DNA of 64,000 bases from Streptomyces sp. NBC_01476. GTDB lineage: Bacteria > Actinomycetota > Actinomycetes > Streptomycetales > Streptomycetaceae. The translations under genes and the position numbers were made by a program. Of this stretch, positions 25,709 through 35,729 are shown piece by piece. The number at the start of each line of letters is the position of its first letter. Within the stretch, counting starts at the first letter, position 1. The notes below the pieces were generated by a model. It was not told the origin of the DNA and searched no databases. It was given only the letters and a program-made list of their open reading frames with translations. The DNA lies in the NCBI RefSeq assembly GCF_036227265.1, contig NZ_CP109446.1, positions 4,671,501-4,735,500 on the forward strand, read 5' to 3'.

Positions 25709-27877
25709 TTGCTGCGTATCGGCCACGCGGCAGGCGGGCGCGCGGAGTCGGGCCGCGTCCGCTTCGTGGCGCTGCTCGGCGCGACGTTCTTCCTGGCCTT
25801 GGGGTTCGCCTCGCTGGTGGCGGCGCACGCCACCTACGCCGGCAGCGTCGCGCGGGAAGACGCCCGTTCTCCCGCCGTTGCGCGTGCCGGTGATGTGGTA
25901 GCGGCGAAGCTCCTGTGGCTGCCCGGCATGGACACCGTGAACGAGCGCTACGTCACGATCGTCAAGGTCGTTCCGCCGGCCCGGGACGCTCCCCTGCCTC
26001 CAGGGGTGTCGCACTGGCCAGGGCCGGGGGAGTCCCTGCTGTCTCCGGCGCTGGCGGAACAGGGCCGCTCGGAGGGCATCGCCGACCGGTACGGGAAGCA
26101 GGTCGGCACCATCGGCGCGGCCGGGCTGAGCTCACCGGGTGAACGCCTCGCCTACGTCCGCCCGTTGGGGGACGCGATCGACCGCTCCCGGGCCCAGCCG
26201 GTCCGCGCTTTCGGCGGGACCACCTGGGAGTGGGTCGGCGACACGGACATCAGGCGGCCCGAGTGGACGTTCCAGGCGATGCTGATCGCCCTGGTGCTCC
26301 TGCCTGTTGGGGTGCTCCTTGCCGTCGCGGTGCGCTGCGGTGCCGCGCAGCGCGACCGGCGGACGGCGCTGATCGAAGCGCTGGGCGGTGGAGCAGTGGA
26401 ACGCTCGCTCATCGTGGTGGGCGAGGCTTTGGTCCCGGTGTGCCTGGGAGGGCTGATCGCGGCGGCAGTTGTGGCGGTCGCGGCGTCGCGTGACGTCACC
26501 TTCCCCTTCGTCGGCTACGTCCTCTCCGCTCGGGATCTGCGCGCTGGTCTCGGCCCGCTCACCGCGTGCGTTGCCGGCGCGGTGGCCGCGGTGCTGCTTG
26601 TGGCGGTGGCGACGTACCCGGTCGGACGGCGGGCATCCGACCGGGTACGTCCACTGGGCGCGAAGCGGAGCACCACCAAGTGGGCGGTCCTGTGTCCGGT
26701 GATGCTGCTGGTGGCGGTACGCGGTCCGTCGCTCTTCGATCCCGGCACCAGCGGCTACGTGGTGACCAACTGGGTCGGGGTCGCGGCCACCGTTGTGACT
26801 TTGCCGGCCGCCGTGGCTTCGCTAACTGCCCTCACCGGCCGCGGAGTTGCCCGGCTCGGCCGGAGAACCGGCAGTCCGGCGCCCATCACCGCGGGCAGCC
26901 GGGTCGCCCACCACCCCACCGTCACGGCACGACTGGTCTCCGGCGCGGTGGTGGCCGTGTGTCTGCTGATCCAGGCGCTCGTCTGGTACGGCCAGTACAG
27001 CGGTGAAGCGAGGGCCGCACAGGCGACGGTGGACCGTATCGGCAGTTCCGCCGCCGTCCTGGACGGAGCCAAGCTGTCGGAGTCACAACTCGCCGACATC
27101 ATTGCGGAGTCGGCCCGCCCTGCCCTCCCGGTCGCCCTTGTGGGTGATCCCCTGCGCGGCCTGTTCCGGGTCCAGGGGCCGTGCGGCTCCCTCGCGGCAC
27201 TGCGCCTGCCCTGCCCGCCTGCCGGTGCCCAACTCCCCTTGCCCGCCGTCCCGGCGGACCCACGACTGGCGGAGATGATCCGGTGGTACGGGGCGGGTGC
27301 GGCGGACGCGACGGTCCGCTCCGGTGCCGTAGCGGAAGCGGGGGCCGGGAAGGACACGAGCGCGGTCATCATGCTGATTTCCGCCGACGGGCGGGATCTG
27401 TCCGTCCCCGCGCTGAAGAAGGCCGAGTTCCATGTCCTGGGCAGCTCACAAGTCGACACCGTCGGCAGCCAGTTCCTCGCGGGGGCGCACGTCAACTCCG
27501 ACCAGGGACGGGGGATCGCCTTCCTCGAGGTGCTCGGCATCCTCGTGCTCGGCGCGGCGGTGGGAATCACCGGACTGTCGGAGTTCCTCCGGCTGGGGCG
27601 CGCTCTCAGCCCGATCGCGGTGTTGACGGGCCGCCGGACGGTCTTCGTCACCCACGCGGCCCTCTCCGTCTTCGCGCCCCTCACAGCTGCCGGACTGCTC
27701 GGGGAGTTCGTCGGCACCTGGGCCGCACTGCCCAGCCGCGCCAACGGCTCGACGCTCGCCGGAACTTTTCTGGCTGCCTGCGCGGCCTCCACCACCGCCG
27801 TGGCGGCGCTGATTTTCCTCTGGGGTGCGGTGGTCATGGTGCGGGAGACCCGCTCGTGGCGCCCGGGCGGTGGCTGA
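25709..27877 (+). CDS. ABC transporter permease (FtsX/MacB-like), start damaged
   Basis: About 722 residues with an N-terminal TM (FVALLGATFFLALGFASLVA), a large extracytoplasmic loop, a core of TM helices (about 190-330), a second soluble loop (about 420-610) and three C-terminal TM helices. This is the large FtsX-like permease type seen with MacB-like ATPases in actinomycetes. TTG 25709 is only a formal start. A GTG at 25683 overlapping the ATPase stop would be the natural one, but it is out of frame with RGQLLRIGHAAGG by one base, so a small deletion just after it is likely. With the ATPase broken, the system is probably dead. Confidence 0.7.
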   Translation: MLRIGHAAGGRAESGRVRFVALLGATFFLALGFASLVAAHATYAGSVAREDARSPAVARAGDVVAAKLLWLPGMDTVNERYVTIVKVVPPARDAPLPPGVSHWPGPGESLLSPALAEQGRSEGIADRYGKQVGTIGAAGLSSPGERLAYVRPLGDAIDRSRAQPVRAFGGTTWEWVGDTDIRRPEWTFQAMLIALVLLPVGVLLAVAVRCGAAQRDRRTALIEALGGGAVERSLIVVGEALVPVCLGGLIAAAVVAVAASRDVTFPFVGYVLSARDLRAGLGPLTACVAGAVAAVLLVAVATYPVGRRASDRVRPLGAKRSTTKWAVLCPVMLLVAVRGPSLFDPGTSGYVVTNWVGVAATVVTLPAAVASLTALTGRGVARLGRRTGSPAPITAGSRVAHHPTVTARLVSGAVVAVCLLIQALVWYGQYSGEARAAQATVDRIGSSAAVLDGAKLSESQLADIIAESARPALPVALVGDPLRGLFRVQGPCGSLAALRLPCPPAGAQLPLPAVPADPRLAEMIRWYGAGAADATVRSGAVAEAGAGKDTSAVIMLISADGRDLSVPALKKAEFHVLGSSQVDTVGSQFLAGAHVNSDQGRGIAFLEVLGILVLGAAVGITGLSEFLRLGRALSPIAVLTGRRTVFVTHAALSVFAPLTAAGLLGEFVGTWAALPSRANGSTLAGTFLAACAASTTAVAALIFLWGAVVMVRETRSWRPGGG

Positions 27878-27956
27878 CGACCCGGCCGGGACCGTGTCCG
27901 GCGAGGAGCGCGGGTGCGTCGTTGGGCTCCGCGCGTGGCTGACGGAGTCGGGCGCC

Positions 27957-29576
27957 TTACGGGGCGGAGTCCTTGATTTCGGGGTGGCGGGCGTAGGACT
28001 GTTCCGGGGTGATGCCCCCCGTGGGTGACGCGATCGTGCGCTGCGTGCTGACCTGGACGCAGGTGGATTTGTCGCCGCCGTTGTAGGCCAGCGCGCCGGT
28101 CAGCGCCTTCTTGGTGTCCACCGGGGCCGGGTGGCCGCCGGGGAAGGTGTCGCCGGTCGTCCAGTCGGCGCCCAGCAGCAGGACGATTCCGTCGCCGGTG
28201 CCCTGCTTCACATGGGAGGTCGGCAGGCCCAGCGCGGTGGCGACGGCCTTGGCCTGGGCGACCTGGCCGGCCGGGTAGGTCAGCGTCGTGGTCGCGGTCG
28301 GCGCGTCCGCGTTGCCGGCGGTCGAGGACGGGCTGAACCCGGCGTCCGTCAGCTTCTTCAGGACGGTGCCCGCCCAGCCGATCGTGCTGGTGCCGTTCTC
28401 CACGTGGACGCTGACGGTGCTCTTGTCGACCGGGGCGACCGTCGGGGCGGTGGTCCCGGTCTTCTTGCCGGCCGCGTCGGTCAGCGGCTGGTCGTTGGCG
28501 ATGGTCCGGAAGAGCGTGTCCGCGTCCGGCCCTTCGAGGACGCGCGCGGTGTTCGCCGGATCGACGTTGTTCTGCATCGTGGTGAAGGTGATCCGCTTGG
28601 TGGGGACCTTGCTGAGGTCCTCGGCCAGGTCGATCAGTTTCGGGATGCTGCCGAGCCCGGTGTCCACCGTCAGGGACTTGGTGGCCGCGTTGGCCAGCTT
28701 GTACAGCTTGGTCGGACTGCTCAGTGTGCCCGCGCTCTTGAGCTGGTTGATCATCGCGCTGAGGAAGATGTGCTGCCCGCTGGTCCGCCCGATGTTGTCA
28801 CTGCCGTCGCCGAAACCGTGCCGGGTGCGCAGGAATTGGAGGGCAGCGACGTCCTTGAGGATGTGCACCTTGTTGGCGGACAGCTTCAGGTGGGACTGCG
28901 GATCGTAGACATTGTGGTTCACACAGACCGGGACGCCGCCGACCGCGTTGGACATGGAGACGACGCCGGCGAAGTCCACCTCGACGAAATGGTCGATCGG
29001 TATGCCGGTGAGCTGGTGCACCGCCGCCACCTGGCAGTTCGCACCGTAATCAAGGGCGCTGTTGATCATGTCCTGGCGGGCGGCGACGCTCCGCCCGGAC
29101 TTCTCGTCGGTGCACGCCGGCAGGTCGGTGACCAGGTCGCGCGGGATGCTCATCACCGTGGCGTTGCTGCGGTCGGCGGATATGTGGACCACCATCTCCA
29201 CGTCGGCCCGCGCTCCGCTGCTGTCCTTGCAGGCGCCGCCGAGTTTGCAGTCCGCGGCGCTGTTGCGGGCGTCCGATCCCATCGCGAGGATGTTGATCGG
29301 GGACCGCCCGAGCGCGTCCTTCTTCTCCACGCCCTTGTTCTTCGACGAGATCGCGGTCGTCTGGATGTTGCCGTTCAGCTGGTGGTAGACGTAGAACGCG
29401 GCACCGGCGCCGAGCAGCACGACGGAGGCGAGGGAGATCGCCACTACCTTGACGACCTTCTGCCTGCGCCGGCGCTGCGCCTGCCGGGCGGCGGACCGGC
29501 CGGCCGCCCGGCCGGCGGGCGCCCGCGCGGGCGCCTTCGCGGACCGGCGGTGGTCTCGTACAGGCCCGTGTGCCAT
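27957..29576 (-). CDS. LytR-CpsA-Psr (LCP) family cell-wall ligase with LytR_C domain
   Basis: 539 residues. Basic, Ala-rich cytoplasmic N-terminus (1-40), one TM helix (about 41-64), an LCP domain (about 88-290) with NILAMGSDAR, MSIPRDLV, HFVEVDFAGVVSMSNAVGGV and the arginine motif FLRTRHGFGDGSDNIGR, and a C-terminal LytR_C domain (about 385-475, VSVHVENGT ... LGLPTSHV). LCP enzymes move polyprenyl-linked glycopolymers onto peptidoglycan outside the membrane; the listed arginines bind the pyrophosphate lipid. Transcribed alone. All hallmark residues are present, so it should be active. Confidence 0.92.
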   Translation of the reverse strand: MAHGPVRDHRRSAKAPARAPAGRAAGRSAARQAQRRRRQKVVKVVAISLASVVLLGAGAAFYVYHQLNGNIQTTAISSKNKGVEKKDALGRSPINILAMGSDARNSAADCKLGGACKDSSGARADVEMVVHISADRSNATVMSIPRDLVTDLPACTDEKSGRSVAARQDMINSALDYGANCQVAAVHQLTGIPIDHFVEVDFAGVVSMSNAVGGVPVCVNHNVYDPQSHLKLSANKVHILKDVAALQFLRTRHGFGDGSDNIGRTSGQHIFLSAMINQLKSAGTLSSPTKLYKLANAATKSLTVDTGLGSIPKLIDLAEDLSKVPTKRITFTTMQNNVDPANTARVLEGPDADTLFRTIANDQPLTDAAGKKTGTTAPTVAPVDKSTVSVHVENGTSTIGWAGTVLKKLTDAGFSPSSTAGNADAPTATTTLTYPAGQVAQAKAVATALGLPTSHVKQGTGDGIVLLLGADWTTGDTFPGGHPAPVDTKKALTGALAYNGGDKSTCVQVSTQRTIASPTGGITPEQSYARHPEIKDSAP

Positions 29577-30279
29577 GCTCGCATCCCAGTCTGTCTCTTG
29601 ATCCTGTTTGCGCCGCTTCGCGCCGCTTCCGACGTTTCCTCACCAGCGGTTGGAGCGGGGCGGACCATGGGAGAGATCTCGTCGGCGGTCGCACGGATCG
29701 CCCAGGTGCTCGGTGGGCGGGTCCACACCAGGTCTGGCGATCAAGGCAGCACCTACACTCCACGGACACGATCACTGGACACTCAACGGACAAGGCGTCG
29801 TTGGGGACGACAGCTCTGCCGTGGCCGGCCCTCGGGGCCGGTCCGGCGATTCCGCGGAGGGTGGGAAGGCACAGAAATCCGTGGGGAAGCCTTCACACGA
29901 CCGGACCGCAGGGCGAACTCTGCCATATGAAGACGTCAAGTGTCAGGGGAGGGTGGAGAGCAGGCAGTTTCGGAAGCGCACCGGAATCCGCCGGGCGGAC
30001 CTGCTCCCGACGGTGCGCCTGCGGCCGCGATCCCGCCGTCTTCGCCCCGTTTCACGGCAGTTGGCGGCCCGGCCGGCCCCGCCTCCACCCCGGCTCCGCC
30101 GCCCCCCGATCCGGCCGGCGGCGGACCGTTCGCCGCCACCCCGATCCGGCCGGCGGCCCCGCGGCGTCCGATCCGACCGCCGGACACGGCACACCGCGGC
30201 CCACCGCGGCCCACAGCGGCCCACCGCTACGTCCGGACGTCCCGCCGCCACCCTGATCCGCCGCCGGACACCGCGCGCC
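29577..30279. other. Gap with no recognised gene
   Basis: About 700 bases upstream of the LCP gene and downstream of the hydroxylase gene. The frames are low-complexity Arg/Pro shadows. Between about 30110 and 30235 it has short imperfect repeats (CCGATCCGGCCGGCGG, GCGGCCCACAGCGGCCCACCG). The LCP promoter must lie near 29580-29900. No RNA gene recognised. Confidence 0.45.
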
Positions 30280-31452
30280 CTAGTTGGTGCCGGCGGTGAG
30301 TTCGCCGAAGAGCTTGTTCGCGGTGGGGGAGGCGAACAGGCGTGTCATCTCCGCGCGGGCGACTTGCTTGCGGAACTCTCCTTCGTAGGAGGTGTCACCG
30401 GCGTTGTGCATGAGATCGGTGATCCATGCGGCGAATGCCTGGTAGTTCCAGATGTGGCGCAGGCAGTCCGAGGAGTAGTTCTCCAGCAGGCTCGCATCGT
30501 CCTTCTGGATCTGGGCGAGGACCGCGCGGGCGAAGACGTCGGTGTCGTGGAGGGCGAGGTGGATGCCCTTCGCGCTCATCGGCGGGACGATGTGGGCCGC
30601 GTCGCCCAGCAGGAACAGCCTGCCGTAGCTCATCGGGTCGAAGACCACGCTGCGCAGCGGGATGACCTGCTTGCTGAGGATCTCGCCGCTGGTCACGGTG
30701 GTGCCGAAGCGGGCCTCCAGTTCGCTCCAGATGCGCGCGTCGGGCCACTGCTCGGGGGTGTCCTGGGGCGGGCACTGGAGGTAGATACGCGTGGCGGTGG
30801 CGCCGCGGGGGATCATGCCGCCCAGGCCGCGCTCGTGGATCGCCATGCCCGCGGGGTTGGTCGCCACCGCGGCCCAGACGGTGAGCCATGAGTACCCGTA
30901 CTCGTAGGAGTACTCGGTCAGCACGTCGGCGGGGATGGAGGACCGGCTCACCCCGTGGAAGCCGTCAGCGCCGGCGATGAAATCGCAGGTGATGACATGC
31001 GCGGTGCCGTCGGGGTCCTGGTAGCGGACCGTGGGCTGCCGGCTGTCGAGGTCCTGCAGGGTCACATCGAGGGCCTCGTAGCGGAGGTCTCCGCCCTGGG
31101 CGAGGAAGGCGTCGGTGAGGTTGCGGGTCAGGACGTGCTGGGGGATGAACATGCCGCCGTCCTCGTCGTGCTCGATGTCCATCGGCATCGCCTGCCCGTC
31201 GATGAAGAAGCCGCCCTCGTCCTGTGGGATGGGGTCGCCCTCCAGGACTTCGCCGAGCCCCCACTCGCGGATGATGCCCACCCCGAAGCTGTCGATGGCC
31301 CCGGCGCGCTGGCGCTGGTCGACGTACTCGCGGTTGCGCTTTTCCAGTACGACGCAGCCGACGCCGTTGCGCAGCAGGATGTTGGCGAGCGTGAGGCCGG
31401 CGACCCCGGCTCCCACGATGACGACGGAGGGATTCTCGCGTGTCTCGGCCAT
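30280..31452 (-). CDS. pobA: 4-hydroxybenzoate 3-monooxygenase-type FAD hydroxylase
   Basis: 390 residues from ATG 31452, which has GGAGA about 10 nt upstream. FAD-binding VIVGAGVAGLTLAN (about 10-25), the second FAD/NADPH motif CDFIAGADGFHGVSR (about 155) and the FAD ribityl motif LFLLGDAAHIVPPMSAKG (about 280-300), followed by LALHDTDVFARAV, which is characteristic of PobA. The length equals the family norm. PobA turns 4-hydroxybenzoate into protocatechuate using NADPH and O2, feeding the beta-ketoadipate route. The AraC-type gene just upstream on the same strand is the likely regulator, as in many pobA/pobR pairs. Confidence 0.9.
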   Translation of the reverse strand: MAETRENPSVVIVGAGVAGLTLANILLRNGVGCVVLEKRNREYVDQRQRAGAIDSFGVGIIREWGLGEVLEGDPIPQDEGGFFIDGQAMPMDIEHDEDGGMFIPQHVLTRNLTDAFLAQGGDLRYEALDVTLQDLDSRQPTVRYQDPDGTAHVITCDFIAGADGFHGVSRSSIPADVLTEYSYEYGYSWLTVWAAVATNPAGMAIHERGLGGMIPRGATATRIYLQCPPQDTPEQWPDARIWSELEARFGTTVTSGEILSKQVIPLRSVVFDPMSYGRLFLLGDAAHIVPPMSAKGIHLALHDTDVFARAVLAQIQKDDASLLENYSSDCLRHIWNYQAFAAWITDLMHNAGDTSYEGEFRKQVARAEMTRLFASPTANKLFGELTAGTN

Positions 31453-31633
31453 GTTGTTCCAGGTCTCCTCGGGTTGGGAAGTGGCGGCCCGCCGACCAGG
31501 TGGTGCGGCGGCCTGACCACCAGCCTGGAACCCGGCCCCTGCCGCATACCACCGGCAGACTGACACCTGATGCTGAAAACCCGCCAAGAATCCGGGATCC
31601 ACGTCGCCCTGCCATGCGCTGAGGCGGATCCCG

Positions 31634-32425
31634 CTACGGCAACGTGGGGCTGTTGCGCAGGTCCGCCTGGTAGCTGCCCGGGGTCTGGCCGACGACCTCG
31701 TTGAAGGCATCGATGAAGCTGGACGGGTTCGACCACCCGCACGTCACCGCGGTGTCGGTGACCGACATGCCGTTGGCAAGGTGGGCCAGTGCGTGGTGGA
31801 TGCGCAAAATGGTGCGCCACCGGTGGAAGCTCATGCCCAGTTCGGTGTGGAACAGGCGGCTCAGGGTGCGCTCGCTGGCTCCTGCGGCCTGTCCCAGCCC
31901 GGTCAGGGTCGCAGGTCGGGCGGGGTCGGCATGCAGGAGGTCGGTGACGGTGCGCAGCCGGTCGTCGCCGGGTTCGGGCAGGTGGAGGGAGTGCTCGGGA
32001 GCGTCGGAGAGCTCGTCGATCACCACGGCGAGCAGCCGCTGGTGGGCGCCGGGGCGGGCCTCGGGCCGGTCGTCGGTCAGGGTCAGGACGGCCTCGCGCA
32101 GCAGCGGACTGACGGCGAAAACGCTGGGGTGCTCCACCAGTTCGACGCACAGTTCGACCGGGATCGTCAGCAGGCGTACGTCGGTGCGTCCGTAAAAGCG
32201 GTGACCGTGGGCGAAGCCGGGCGGCGTCCACGTCGCACGGTTGGCCGGGGCCACCCAGGTTCCGCGCTCCGTCGTGGTGGCCAGCGTCCCGGCGGCTGCG
32301 TAGACGAGCTGGCCCTGGTCGTGGGTGTGAGGGGCGAGGTGGTAGCCGTGCGGCAGCCAGCCGGCGCCGCTGGGAATGTGCTGCGGCGCTGAGGGCCCCG
32401 CAGAAGGGTGGCGGTTTTTCGGCAT
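31634..32425 (-). CDS. AraC-family transcriptional regulator
   Basis: 263 residues from ATG 32425; upstream frame extension to 32566 is unlike the family. An N-terminal cupin-like sensor (HGYHLAPHTHDQGQLVYAAAG), then two helix-turn-helix motifs at the C-terminus (LTGLGQAAGASERTLSRLF; MSVTDTAVTCGWSNPSSFID) with the FNEVVGQTPGSYQ signature. The same-strand pobA-type gene starts about 180 bases downstream of its stop, so it probably controls that gene in response to an aromatic acid. The ligand is inferred from context only. Confidence 0.85.
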   Translation of the reverse strand: MPKNRHPSAGPSAPQHIPSGAGWLPHGYHLAPHTHDQGQLVYAAAGTLATTTERGTWVAPANRATWTPPGFAHGHRFYGRTDVRLLTIPVELCVELVEHPSVFAVSPLLREAVLTLTDDRPEARPGAHQRLLAVVIDELSDAPEHSLHLPEPGDDRLRTVTDLLHADPARPATLTGLGQAAGASERTLSRLFHTELGMSFHRWRTILRIHHALAHLANGMSVTDTAVTCGWSNPSSFIDAFNEVVGQTPGSYQADLRNSPTLP

Positions 32426-32650
32426 CAGGTGGCAGTCTACCGGTGATGTGCTGGTTGGCGGATGCCGACCCTCGCCGTCCGGGCCGGCGAGCGCGTCCCA
32501 GCGCGCGGTGGATGCAGCGGCGCACCCTGCGAAGACGCCGCCGACGCCCCGCCGCAGGCCGTACAAAGCGCCCGCCTCCCACCGGAGCGACCCCCGTGGC
32601 CGCGTTCGTCCACCCCGGGAGGGGCGTCTGATCGCAACTCGATACGCGCC

Positions 32651-34729
32651 CTAGCGGCGCGTGCGCAGCAGGAGGCGGACGAAGTACGGGGTGCCGACGA
32701 CCGCCGTCATGAGGCCGGCGCCCAGTTGCGCGGGGGCGATGACCGTACGGCCCAGCAGGTCGGCCGCGCAGACCAGAACCGCGCCCAGCAGCATGGCGAC
32801 CGGGATGACCCGCGCGTGGCGGCGGCCCACCAGGGCGCGGGCCGCGTGCGGGGCGACGAGGCCGACGAAGCCGATCGTGCCGGCGGCCGCGGCCGCGGTG
32901 GCGCTCAGCAGGACGCCCAGCGCGAGGAACGCGAGCCGGGAGCGGGCGAGGCCGAGCCCGAGCAGCCGCGGGGTGTCCTCGTCGAGGGAGACCAGGTCGA
33001 GTTCGCGGCGCCGGGCGACCGCGACGGCGGTGGCGACGAGAAGGACCACGGCGACCGGCAGCAGGTCGGGCGCGGTCCGCCCGTAGGTCGAACCCGACAG
33101 CCAGGTCAGCGCCTTGGTCGCGTTGAACGGATCGGTGAGCACGATGACCAGGCTGATGAGCGCCGTGGCGGCGGCGGACACGCCGACGCCGACGAGGACC
33201 AGCCGGTTCTGCTGGAAGCCACCGCGCGCGGCCAGGCCGAAGACGAGTACGGCGGCGGCCGAGGCGCCGGCGAAGGCCGCGCCGGCGATGCTCCACGCGC
33301 CGGCCGCGGGCACCGTGGTGACCAGCAGCACGGCGCCCAGGCCGGCCCCACCGGAGACGCCCAGGATGCCCGGCTCGGCGAGCGGATTACGGGTCACGGC
33401 CTGCACGAATGTCCCGGCCAGGGCGAGGGCCGCGCCCACCAGAAGCGCGGCGAGCACCCGGGGCACCCGGGTGTCGAGGACGAAGGTGACCCCCTGACCG
33501 GCCCGGCCCAGCGCCCAGTTGGTGACATCGCCGAGCAGCAGTCCGGTGTCACCGAAGAGCACCGCGGCGATCAGTACGCCGACCAGCACCGCCGTCAGTA
33601 CGGCGACGGTCGACCAGAACGCCGCCCGGCTCGGGATACGCATCCGGTCCGGCTCGGCGGGGGCACCGGACTCACGGGCGCGGAAGGCCATCGCGACCAG
33701 GAACAGGGCGCCGACGACGCTCGTGACGACCCCGGTGGGCACCGCGACCGCGGACTGGGCGCTGACCAGGGCGCGCAGCAGGACATCGGAACCGAGGACG
33801 AGCGCCGCCCCGGTGAGCCCGGCGACCGGCAGGGCCGCCCGGGCCCGCAGCAGTGCCCGGAACCGGCGGCCGAGCGGCCGGACCAGCGCCGGCGCGCACA
33901 GTCCGACGAAGCCGATGGGTCCGGCGAGCGTCACCGCCGCCGCGGAGAGCAGGGCGGTGAGGACGACGACGGTGATCCGGGTGGCCCGCACCGGGACGCC
34001 GAGGCCGCGGGCCGCGTCGTCGCCGAGGGAGAGGGCGTCGACGCGGCGGGCGACGAGCAGCAGTCCGGCCAGGCCCACGAGGATCACCGGCGCCATCTGG
34101 CCGACCCCGCCGAAGCCGTTCTGGCTGATGCTGCCCTGGCTCCACTGGTAGAGGCCGTTGGTCCGCTCAGGGAAGAGCAGGAGCAGGGCGTCGGTGAGGG
34201 AGCCGAGGCCGAGTGCGAGGGCGCTGCCGGCCAGGACCAGCCGGACCGTACCGGCGCCGAGGCCGGAGAGCCCGAGTACCACGGCCGCCGCCGCGAGACC
34301 GCCGGCGAACGCGACGCCGGAGGAGGCCAGCAGCGGGACGGACGCGCCGGTGACGGTGAGCACCCCGAGCGCGAGATACGAACCGGCGTTGACCGCGAGC
34401 GTGTCCGGCGCGGCGAGCACATTGCGGCTCACCGCCTGGAGCGCGGCGCCCGCGCTGCCGAGGGCGACGCCGACCAGGACGCCGGCGGTCATCCGCGGCA
34501 GGCGGGAGGCGATGACGACGGAGGCGTCGCTCTGGTCGGCGTGGCCGGTGAGCGCCTTCCACACCTCGCCCGCGCCGACCGCGGCCGTGCCCTGGGTGAT
34601 GTCCAGTACGGCCAGGGCGGCGAGCAGGGCCACGAGCGCGGCCGTCGCCGCGACCGCGCCGGTCCTGGACGCGGCCGGAGCCGGGGCGGTGCGGTCGCGG
34701 GCGGGTGCGGTCGTCCCGGTGGCGGCCAT
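32651..34729 (-). CDS. Siderophore ABC permease, two FecCD units fused (FhuB-like)
   Basis: 692 residues, double the usual length of about 340. Two homologous FecCD permease halves follow each other, each with about 9-10 TM helices. The ATPase-coupling loop occurs twice: GPIGFVGLCAPALVR (about 275-290) and GTIGFVGLVAPHAAR (about 625-640). Both halves contain the RLPRMTAGVLVGVALGSAG or RVPRVLAALLVGAALALAG motif. Such fusions (FhuB type) make the whole channel from one chain. It is the last gene of an operon, four bases after the binding-protein stop, and imports ferric siderophore with the two upstream gene products. Confidence 0.95.
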   Translation of the reverse strand: MAATGTTAPARDRTAPAPAASRTGAVAATAALVALLAALAVLDITQGTAAVGAGEVWKALTGHADQSDASVVIASRLPRMTAGVLVGVALGSAGAALQAVSRNVLAAPDTLAVNAGSYLALGVLTVTGASVPLLASSGVAFAGGLAAAAVVLGLSGLGAGTVRLVLAGSALALGLGSLTDALLLLFPERTNGLYQWSQGSISQNGFGGVGQMAPVILVGLAGLLLVARRVDALSLGDDAARGLGVPVRATRITVVVLTALLSAAAVTLAGPIGFVGLCAPALVRPLGRRFRALLRARAALPVAGLTGAALVLGSDVLLRALVSAQSAVAVPTGVVTSVVGALFLVAMAFRARESGAPAEPDRMRIPSRAAFWSTVAVLTAVLVGVLIAAVLFGDTGLLLGDVTNWALGRAGQGVTFVLDTRVPRVLAALLVGAALALAGTFVQAVTRNPLAEPGILGVSGGAGLGAVLLVTTVPAAGAWSIAGAAFAGASAAAVLVFGLAARGGFQQNRLVLVGVGVSAAATALISLVIVLTDPFNATKALTWLSGSTYGRTAPDLLPVAVVLLVATAVAVARRRELDLVSLDEDTPRLLGLGLARSRLAFLALGVLLSATAAAAAGTIGFVGLVAPHAARALVGRRHARVIPVAMLLGAVLVCAADLLGRTVIAPAQLGAGLMTAVVGTPYFVRLLLRTRR

Positions 34730-34733
34730 GGCG

Positions 34734-35729
34734 CTACTTGGTGAGGGCGTCGACGACGGCGTCGACGTACGCCTCCATCGACCCGGGTCCGCCGAACATC
34801 CAGATGCCGTCGGGGAGCCGGTGCACGTGGCCGTCCTTGACGAACGGGAGCGACTTCCACACCGCGTTCTTGGCGAGGGCGCCGGCGAACGGGTCGCCGT
34901 CGGTGTCGTTGGCGATGTAGGTGAACTGGATGTCGCCCAGGCCGGTGAGCCCTTCGACGTCGGTGGTGGCGAGGCCGTAGTCCTTGTCGCCCTTGATCGT
35001 CCAGGCGTTCCGCAGGCCGAGCCGCTCGTTGACCGCTCCTATGAGGGAGCCGCTGGTGTAGGGGCGGACGGAGACCTGGTTGGACACGACGTAGCCGTCG
35101 GCGGGGGCGACCTTCGCGCCGGTGCGGCCGGCGCTCGCCAGGGCCTGCTTGCCGGCGGCGAGCTTCGCCTCGAACGCCTGCCGTACGGTGCCGGCCTTGG
35201 CGGTCGTCCCGGTGGCCTGGGCGATGAGGTCGAGGTCCTTCATCATCAGGCCGATCTGGTCGGCGGCGTCGGCCGAGCGCACCACGAGGACCGGGGCGGC
35301 CTTCCGCAGCTGCTTCACCACGGCCGCCGACAGGTCGGTGGTGGCCACGACGAGGTCGGGCGAGAGGGCCGCGATGGTGTCCGTGCTGGGCTCGCCGCGG
35401 GTGCCGATGTCCTTCGGCGCGTTCGTCAGCGGGACGGCTGTGTCCCAGGCTTTGTAGCCCTTGACGTCGGCGACGCCGACCGGCGCGACGCCGAGGGTGA
35501 GGAGGTCCTCGACGACGTTCCACTCGGTGCCGACGACCCGGGTGGCGGGGTGGTCGAGGCGGACCGTCGCGCCGGTGGCGTCGGTGAGGGTGACCGGTCC
35601 CGCGGTCGTGGCCGAGCCGGTGGGGGAGACGGACGGGGAGGAGTCGGCGGACGCGTGCTCGGTGGTGCCGCAGCCGGCCAGGAGCAGCGCCGCGGCGGCG
35701 GCCGCGGCTGCGGCGGGGAGGTGCTTCAT
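34734..35729 (-). CDS. Iron-siderophore-binding lipoprotein
   Basis: 331 residues from ATG 35729, whose ATGA overlaps the ATPase stop. A lipoprotein signal peptide with lipobox LLAGC (Cys about 20) is followed by a Ser/Thr-rich linker and a periplasmic-binding (FecB/FhuD-like) fold: VVGTEWNVVEDLLTLGVAPVG, LSPDLVVATTD, a long helix linker (LRKAAPVLVV ... MMKDLDLIAQATG) and the C-terminal lobe ending AYVDAVVDALTK. It captures ferric siderophore outside the cell and passes it to the FecCD permease. Iron control comes from the box before the operon. Confidence 0.93.
   Translation of the reverse strand: MKHLPAAAAAAAAALLLAGCGTTEHASADSSPSVSPTGSATTAGPVTLTDATGATVRLDHPATRVVGTEWNVVEDLLTLGVAPVGVADVKGYKAWDTAVPLTNAPKDIGTRGEPSTDTIAALSPDLVVATTDLSAAVVKQLRKAAPVLVVRSADAADQIGLMMKDLDLIAQATGTTAKAGTVRQAFEAKLAAGKQALASAGRTGAKVAPADGYVVSNQVSVRPYTSGSLIGAVNERLGLRNAWTIKGDKDYGLATTDVEGLTGLGDIQFTYIANDTDGDPFAGALAKNAVWKSLPFVKDGHVHRLPDGIWMFGGPGSMEAYVDAVVDALTK

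Noticed and set aside
32462..34744. Plus-strand open frame of about 760 codons across the permease gene
   Set aside because: Antisense to a clear double FecCD permease; its Gly/Arg/Gln-rich sequence has no motifs.
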